Below, in pieces: positions 59,772 to 64,000 of a stretch of DNA of 64,000 bases. Position numbers and translations under genes: made by a program. The notes beneath the pieces are model-generated. The model was given only the letters and a program-made list of their open reading frames with translations. It had not been told where the DNA came from and did not search any database. The DNA comes from Actinomycetota bacterium (GTDB lineage: Bacteria; Actinomycetota; Acidimicrobiia; Acidimicrobiales; Ilumatobacteraceae). Location of the stretch: contig WLIV01000004.1 in NCBI GenBank assembly GCA_009702045.1, forward strand, positions 166,149 through 230,148, in the 5' to 3' direction. Each line of letters begins with the position of its first letter. Within the stretch, counting starts at the first letter, position 1.

Positions 59772-60922
59772 CCACCACGGTGCTCGACGACATCGGTCTG
59801 TTGGTCACCAACGACCCGACGGCGGGGGAGGGTGCGTTGGGCATCGTGCACAACGCGTCGGTGGTGTTCGAGGGCGAACGCATTGTGTCCATCGGCCCCG
59901 CCGGCCAGGTGGCCGATCGGCGCATCGACGCCGGTGGCCGCTGCGTCATCCCCGGTTTCGTCGACAGCCACACGCACCTGGTGTTCGCCGGTGATCGTGG
60001 CGACGAGTTCGCCGCCCGCATGGCTGGTCGCCCCTACGAAGCCGGCGGCATCAAGGTGTCCGTCGCCGCTACACGTGCCGCGGACAACGACGAGCTGACC
60101 CGGCTGACCGCAGCACGCCGCGACGAGGCCCGTCGCGCCGGCATCACCACCGTGGAGATCAAGTCGGGCTACGGCCTCGACGCCCACCACGAAGCTCGCT
60201 GTTTGCACGTGGCCGAGGGCTTCACGCACGACACCACGTTCCTCGGCGCGCACGTCGTGCCCGCCGAGTTCGAGGGCCGCGCCGACGACTACGTGCACCA
60301 TGTGTGCACCGACATGCTCGCGGCCGCGGCGCCCCACGCCCGCTGGATCGACGCGTTCTGCGAGGTGGGCGCGTTCGATGCCGACCAGTGCCGCGCCGTG
60401 CTGACCGCCGGGCGTAACGTTGGGTTGGGCCTACGCCTGCATGCCAACCAGCTGGGGTTCGGCCCCGGTGTGCAGTTGGCGGTGGAAATGGGCTGCGCCT
60501 CGGCCGACCACTGCACATACCTCACCGACGACGACATCGCCGCGCTGACCGCCAGCGACACGGTGGCTACGTTCCTGCCGGCGACGGACTTCAGTACCCG
60601 CCAGCCCTACCCCGATGCTCGCCGAGCCATCGATGCCGGCGTGAAGGTGGCGCTGGCCACGAACTGCAACCCGGGCAGCAGCTACACCACCTCGATGTCG
60701 TTCTGCATCGCCCTCGCCGTGCGCGACATGCACATGACCCCGGAGGAAGCGCTGCTGGCGGCCACGCTCGGCGGTGCCCGAGCACTGCGCCGCACCGACG
60801 TCGGTCACCTGGGGGTAGGAGCCCGCGCCGACCTGGTGGTGCTGGACGCGCCGTCGTACACGCATCTGGTGTACCGGCCCGGCGTGCCGCTGATCGCACT
60901 CACCATCGAACGCGGTGCGTGA
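59768..60922 (+). CDS. hutI: Imidazolonepropionase
   Basis: A 384-residue amidohydrolase opening the imidazolone ring to N-formimidoylglutamate. Motifs: [22 protein letters not shown] (HxH metal site), [17 protein letters not shown], the [14 protein letters not shown] block, and [14 protein letters not shown] with [21 protein letters not shown]. Normal length. ATG 59768 overlaps the hutF stop by 4 bases. It completes the HutH-U-I-F series in the cell cytoplasm. Confidence 0.95.
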   Translation: MTTTVLDDIGLLVTNDPTAGEGALGIVHNASVVFEGERIVSIGPAGQVADRRIDAGGRCVIPGFVDSHTHLVFAGDRGDEFAARMAGRPYEAGGIKVSVAATRAADNDELTRLTAARRDEARRAGITTVEIKSGYGLDAHHEARCLHVAEGFTHDTTFLGAHVVPAEFEGRADDYVHHVCTDMLAAAAPHARWIDAFCEVGAFDADQCRAVLTAGRNVGLGLRLHANQLGFGPGVQLAVEMGCASADHCTYLTDDDIAALTASDTVATFLPATDFSTRQPYPDARRAIDAGVKVALATNCNPGSSYTTSMSFCIALAVRDMHMTPEEALLAATLGGARALRRTDVGHLGVGARADLVVLDAPSYTHLVYRPGVPLIALTIERGA

Positions 60923-60925
60923 GCC

Positions 60926-60969
60926 GCTTCGGTCGTCGGAGTTTGCCGAAGCCGTGCGTACCCCTTCGG
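60926..60969 (+). terminator. Overlapping short hairpins after the hut operon
   Basis: GCTTCGG (60926-60932) can pair with CCGAAGC (60946-60952), and CCGAAG (60947-60952) can instead pair with CTTCGG (60964-60969). The two stems exclude each other. They follow the hutI stop directly and could end the operon; no T-run is present, and the -10-like TACAGT (60970-60975) comes right after. Confidence 0.35.
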
Positions 60970-60981
60970 TACAGTGACGTC

Positions 60982-61254
60982 ATGACTCCCGCCGCCTCGT
61001 CCGCCGTTCCGGCCGACACCACGCCGGCGGCGTGGCGAGCACACATGCGTGCATTGGCAGCAATGACTCCCGCCCAGCGGCTTGCGTTGTGGGAAGAGCT
61101 GAACGACGAACTCGAGGAGATGGAGGTTCGCGCCATCCGGCGCCAACACCCCGAGTTCACCGAGCACGAACTGCAGGTCGAGATCGTCCGGCGTCGGCAC
61201 GGCGAGGCGCTGACCCAGGCTTGGTTGACCAACGCGCTGTGGGTCACTCGATGA
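60982..61254 (+). CDS. Small helical protein, function unknown
   Basis: A 90-residue soluble protein with a Pro/Ala-rich first 20 residues and a charged helical body (MTPAQRLALWEELNDELEEMEVRAIRRQHPEFTEHELQVEIVRRRHGE), possibly a coiled coil. I recognise no family. ATG 60982 lies 6 bases after a TACAGT -10 hexamer, compatible with leaderless transcription; an alternative GTG 60919 would overlap the hutI stop and add 21 poorly conserved-looking residues. The 3' end overlaps a transposase remnant on the other strand. Confidence 0.55.
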   Translation: MTPAASSAVPADTTPAAWRAHMRALAAMTPAQRLALWEELNDELEEMEVRAIRRQHPEFTEHELQVEIVRRRHGEALTQAWLTNALWVTR

Positions 61255-61657
61255 GTCTGGCCGTCGCCCTTCGGCATGTCGTCTCGTTCAACGTGCTGCA
61301 TCCGGTCACCGGGGCAAGGTCGATGTGTTCGTCTGCTCGGCGAACGATCTCACGCACGCTCACGCCAGCGCGGTGAAGATCGGCGAGCTCGATGCGCTCG
61401 TCCTCGGACAGGAACCGAGGGCTGTTCCCGCGCACCTCGAGTCGGTCGAGCGCCGGGACGCACCCCACCACCCGACCGGCGCGGTAGGTCCGGTAGCCCT
61501 TCGCCCAGTTCCTTCCCGCGGTACGTGACACGCCGACCTCACGTGCAGCGGCATCAATGCTCAACCCGCGTTCTCGGAGTTCCATGAACCTGTGGCGTTT
61601 GGCCGGCCGCGGGCGACGCCCCGGCCCCTTCTTGGCACGACGAGACGATGACAACAT
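61244..61657 (-). pseudogene. IS30-like transposase N-terminal remnant
   Basis: About 138 residues remain. The start is Arg/Lys-rich (SSSRRAKKGPGRRPRPAKRHR) followed by a helix-turn-helix (LRERGLSIDAAAREVGVSRTAGRNW) and a second, IS30-type HTH_38 segment (RFLSEDERIELADLHRAGVSVREI). Full IS30 transposases continue with SRxL and a DDE catalytic domain; here the frame departs from the family after VSVREIVRR and stops about 25 residues later. No terminal inverted repeats or target duplications were found by eye. Decayed or truncated insertion sequence. Confidence 0.65.
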
Positions 61658-61732
61658 GACCTCCAGGATCGCAGAAGTGTTGCGACCATCCGTGAAAACC
61701 ACCCCGGCAGAAATGCTCAGAATTCAACCTCA

Positions 61733-61762
61733 TTGACAGATGCCGCTTTGGCGAACTACATA
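61733..61762 (+). promoter_or_regulatory. Possible sigma70 promoter before the lipoprotein gene
   Basis: TTGACA (61733-61738) is a perfect -35 hexamer; TACATA (61757-61762) with an 18-base spacer is a fair -10. The lipoprotein ATG 61825 follows with GGGGGAT at 61813-61819. The 61658-61824 stretch holds nothing else recognisable. Confidence 0.4.
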
Positions 61763-61824
61763 TCCTTGACAAGAGATACCGGATGGTCGAAGGTTTGTCG
61801 CCATTCACCGGTCGGGGGATATTG

Positions 61825-63192
61825 ATGAACAGAGACGGAGTCCGCATCGCGTTGCTGCTGACAACGATGCTCGCAGCATGTGGAGCTCATTCCGATAGCG
61901 CCCCCGGAGGTGTTCGACCCCGGACCGATGTAAGCGAATCCATTGCAGCCAGCACAAATGAAATCACGGCCATCGACAGCATCGCCTTTTCCGGGCCTAA
62001 CACCCTCAATGAGGCCGGCGATGGGTTGGAGGTCATCGCCGGCTGCGGGTGTCTCGCTTCGGTCACCGCGATGATCACTTGGTCGACGGGCGAGACGACC
62101 GAACTCGCGTTCACGGGCGATGCAACCCGCATGGTGGCCGACATGAAGCCGGTAGAGCACGCCACCTTCGGCAGGTACCACCTCGAGATCGGATTCGATG
62201 ACCGCTCAACCGGCCGCGTACCGACCGTCGGCGAGTCGTTCTTCTCGGTGGGCAGTACGGCCGCAACGATCTACACCGTCCCTGCGGCGACCGCCGACAA
62301 CCCGCTCTCCAAGGCAACGGTCACCCGCCTCGCAGACGTGCCCGTCACCACTCGCGGCGAAGGCGAGCAGCGATCATCGAACAGCACCCCCGAGATCAGT
62401 TACATCCTCAGCAGCTTGCCGATCGGGCCAGACGCAGTGGCCGTCACCCCGAACGCCTACTGGATCCTCAACCAGGGTGACAACAACGTGGTTCGGATCG
62501 GCACGGACGGCTCACGATCTGTCGTCCGGTTCCCTGATAACACAGGGCTGATCGTCGCGAGAGCATTGACTGTCGCCGACGACGAAGCCACCGTGTTCAT
62601 CGGGTTCAGCCACGACACCGTGGCGTTCAGTGTCAGTAGTGACCTGCAGGCCAACGAATTGTGGCGTAGGAGCACGCCATACTTGCGCCAGGGCGGTCTG
62701 GACATCGTTGACGGCTACCTCATAGCCCGCATGGGTGGTCCGACACCGACAGTGCTCGCCACCGACACCGGTGAGGAAGCACCAGCAGACGCACCCGACC
62801 TGGTGTTCGGAACCGTCGATGTCCGCGGCGGAACCGCCAAGGTCTCGCTGTTCGCCGGCGGCCGTCTGGCGCGCCAGTTCACACTGACGACCGACCAAAC
62901 CTTCTACGCCGGCCTGGTGAAGTGGTACGACAGAGATTCGGGGACAGTGTGGGTGCAACTGTGGGGTCCCGCCACCGCGTCCAAGAGCGGTGACGCTGAC
63001 GCGGCGAGCGCCTCGCTCCTCGTCGGAGTCGACGACAGCGGCGGTATCACCCAACGGCTGCTCGTCGTGCACGTCCCGGGCGACAACGCCGAGTTCACCG
63101 TCCGAGATGGACGCCTGTACTACCTCGACGGCAGCCCTCACGACCGCCAACTCGCCATCCTCAGCACCTGCCTCGCAAAGGATTGCAAGTGA
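61825..63192 (+). CDS. Large extracytoplasmic lipoprotein, beta-propeller-like, function unknown
   Basis: A 455-residue protein. The signal peptide ends with lipobox LAAC at about residues 16-19 (MNRDGVRIALLLTTMLAACG). The mature part has repeated beta-type segments (NAYWILNQGDNNVVRIGTDG; LTVADDEATVFIGFSHDTVAF; VWVQLWGP; GRLYYLDGSPH) like a YVTN/beta-propeller or PQQ-like fold. A CGC pair at about 75-77 and two Cys near the C-terminus may form disulfides. GGGGGAT precedes ATG 61825. The stop overlaps the next gene (GTGA), so the two are co-translated. No specific family recognised. Confidence 0.7.
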   Translation: MNRDGVRIALLLTTMLAACGAHSDSAPGGVRPRTDVSESIAASTNEITAIDSIAFSGPNTLNEAGDGLEVIAGCGCLASVTAMITWSTGETTELAFTGDATRMVADMKPVEHATFGRYHLEIGFDDRSTGRVPTVGESFFSVGSTAATIYTVPAATADNPLSKATVTRLADVPVTTRGEGEQRSSNSTPEISYILSSLPIGPDAVAVTPNAYWILNQGDNNVVRIGTDGSRSVVRFPDNTGLIVARALTVADDEATVFIGFSHDTVAFSVSSDLQANELWRRSTPYLRQGGLDIVDGYLIARMGGPTPTVLATDTGEEAPADAPDLVFGTVDVRGGTAKVSLFAGGRLARQFTLTTDQTFYAGLVKWYDRDSGTVWVQLWGPATASKSGDADAASASLLVGVDDSGGITQRLLVVHVPGDNAEFTVRDGRLYYLDGSPHDRQLAILSTCLAKDCK

Positions 63193-63812
63193 AGCCCCGT
63201 GCGGCCGCTCTAGCCCTGTCCGCAAGCCTCTTCCCCGGTACCGTCGGAGCGGTGTCCCAGTCCGAGCGGCCCGCGTCGCCCATCCCGCAGAGCTGGGAGC
63301 TGTGCACGTCCACGTACCACGCTCCGGTGTCAGACCCAGGCAGCTGGGCCGCCTACACGAACGCTTACGGCGTCATTGGAGAGCGGTACGGCGGACTGGG
63401 CACTGGGACGTCCTGCTGGTTGGACGACAACGTTGCCACAACGAGCGAAGGAGCGGATTGCTCAGGATTTGTGTCGACAGCCTGGTACATGGGCACAAGT
63501 TGGCAGAGTTCCGGCGCTTTCGAGTTCTGGAGTCCGCTGGTCTACCAGCATCCTGTGACCCGGCTCTCGTCCAAGAGCATGTGGGATGTTGACTCGAACG
63601 GCACGTGGAAGAGCGTCTCCTTCGGGAACCGGAACTTCATGGATGCAGCTGTCCTTTACAACACGAGTACTCAGCACATCGAACTGATCATCGTTCCGAG
63701 CAGCGATGGAACAGCGGATGTGGTCTTGCACCAGCGGTCCCCAGCAGGTGTTCAGGAAACGAAGAATGTCGTCAGCCAGCCCTGGAAGTTCCGCAACCGG
63801 ACGAACTGGTGA
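63189..63812 (+). CDS. Secreted NlpC/P60-like cysteine hydrolase (putative)
   Basis: A 207-residue protein with a signal peptide (KPRAAALALSASLFPGTVGAVS). Residues about 94-99 read DCSGFV, the NlpC/P60 active-site cysteine motif, preceded by a Tyr/Gly-rich segment (YGVIGERYGGLG). A candidate catalytic His is in TQHIELIIVP (about residue 159). NlpC/P60 proteins cut peptidoglycan stem peptides, but some act on other amide bonds. GTG 63189 overlaps the lipoprotein stop. The domain is small and divergent, so the call rests mainly on the DCSGFV motif and export signal. Confidence 0.55.
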   Translation: MKPRAAALALSASLFPGTVGAVSQSERPASPIPQSWELCTSTYHAPVSDPGSWAAYTNAYGVIGERYGGLGTGTSCWLDDNVATTSEGADCSGFVSTAWYMGTSWQSSGAFEFWSPLVYQHPVTRLSSKSMWDVDSNGTWKSVSFGNRNFMDAAVLYNTSTQHIELIIVPSSDGTADVVLHQRSPAGVQETKNVVSQPWKFRNRTNW

Positions 63813-63896
63813 TCCGTGGCCGGGCCCGCCGACGAACAATTACGAAATCTTCTGGGTCCGCGGAGCCATCTTTCACCGAACATTCCGTGGTGGATC

Positions 63897-64000
63897 ATGA
63901 GGTATTTGACGCTCACGGCGGACTACACCGAGTCGCCACTTCGCGACGACTTCACCGGTTCACTAGTTCCTGAGGAAGTCGGCGTGCCGTGGGAACTCGG
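63897..64000 (+). CDS. N-terminal part of an unrecognised protein (truncated by window edge)
   Basis: An open frame from ATG 63897 runs to the right edge without a stop (34 complete codons): RYLTLTADYTESPLRDDFTG then SLVPEEVGVPWELG. It has no signal peptide, so the product is probably cytoplasmic. Family not recognised. It lies 84 bases downstream of the secreted NlpC/P60-like gene on the same strand. Confidence 0.5.
   Translation, partial: MRYLTLTADYTESPLRDDFTGSLVPEEVGVPWEL

Noticed and set aside
1..64000. tRNA, rRNA, CRISPR arrays, prophage or replication-origin features
   Set aside because: No tRNA-like cloverleaf candidates, regularly spaced repeats, phage structural genes or DnaA-box clusters were noticed; coding density leaves little room. 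A covariance-model search was not possible.

Overview
The window is dense, high-GC bacterial DNA with no gap over 300 bases, many 4-base start/stop overlaps and frequent GTG starts. Gene content (DUF222/HNH endonuclease, GntR/IclR regulators, MraY, ETF-linked flavoproteins, many amine-catabolism genes) suggests Actinomycetota, perhaps an Acidimicrobiia/Ilumatobacter-like organism. That placement is inference from gene content only.

Left part (1-15.1 kb): a sugar-acid or polyol cassette (KduD-like SDR, FGGY kinase, FAD-linked oxidase); a two-component system followed by an OafA-type acyltransferase; a divergent set of two small exported or membrane proteins, ApbE flavin transferase and a ferric-reductase-like membrane protein; mraY; a DEAD-box RNA helicase; an SDR and an MFS carrier.

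Middle part (15.1-51 kb) is dominated by methylated-amine and one-carbon metabolism. A GntR regulator diverges from a dimethylglycine-dehydrogenase-like flavoprotein with its own ETF (etfB, etfA). Converging on these is a seven-gene corrinoid methyl-transfer operon, in order: corrinoid protein, DUF1638, a small 'virulence factor' family protein, a pterin:corrinoid methyltransferase, an ASKHA/2Fe-2S reactivase, a non-pyrrolysine MttB and a MetF-like reductase. A glycine-betaine ABC importer with a tandem-fused permease lies beside it. A second operon holds fhs, folD, an Ldh_2-family dehydrogenase, an IclR regulator and a choline-dehydrogenase-like GMC oxidase. The promoters of the corrinoid operon and the fhs operon carry the same pair of 15-bp dyads at the same 18-bp offset, so they are probably one IclR regulon. 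Its likely job is to take the N-methyl group of a quaternary amine through corrinoid and tetrahydrofolate to formate. A Dpp-type ABC importer and a second MttB plus DMGDH-like operon follow; these share a different motif.

Right part (51-64 kb): an enolase-superfamily enzyme, a desaturase-like membrane protein and a PhnD-like protein; an IclR regulator divergent from a histidine-utilisation operon, hutH-hutU-def-hutF-hutI, in which a peptide-deformylase homologue sits exactly where an N-formylglutamate deformylase would be expected; then an IS30-like transposase remnant and a stretch with a lipoprotein, a secreted NlpC/P60-like protein and a truncated last ORF.

The most interesting systems are the corrinoid/THF demethylation regulon, the deformylase-like gene inside the hut operon, and the second MttB module beside hut.
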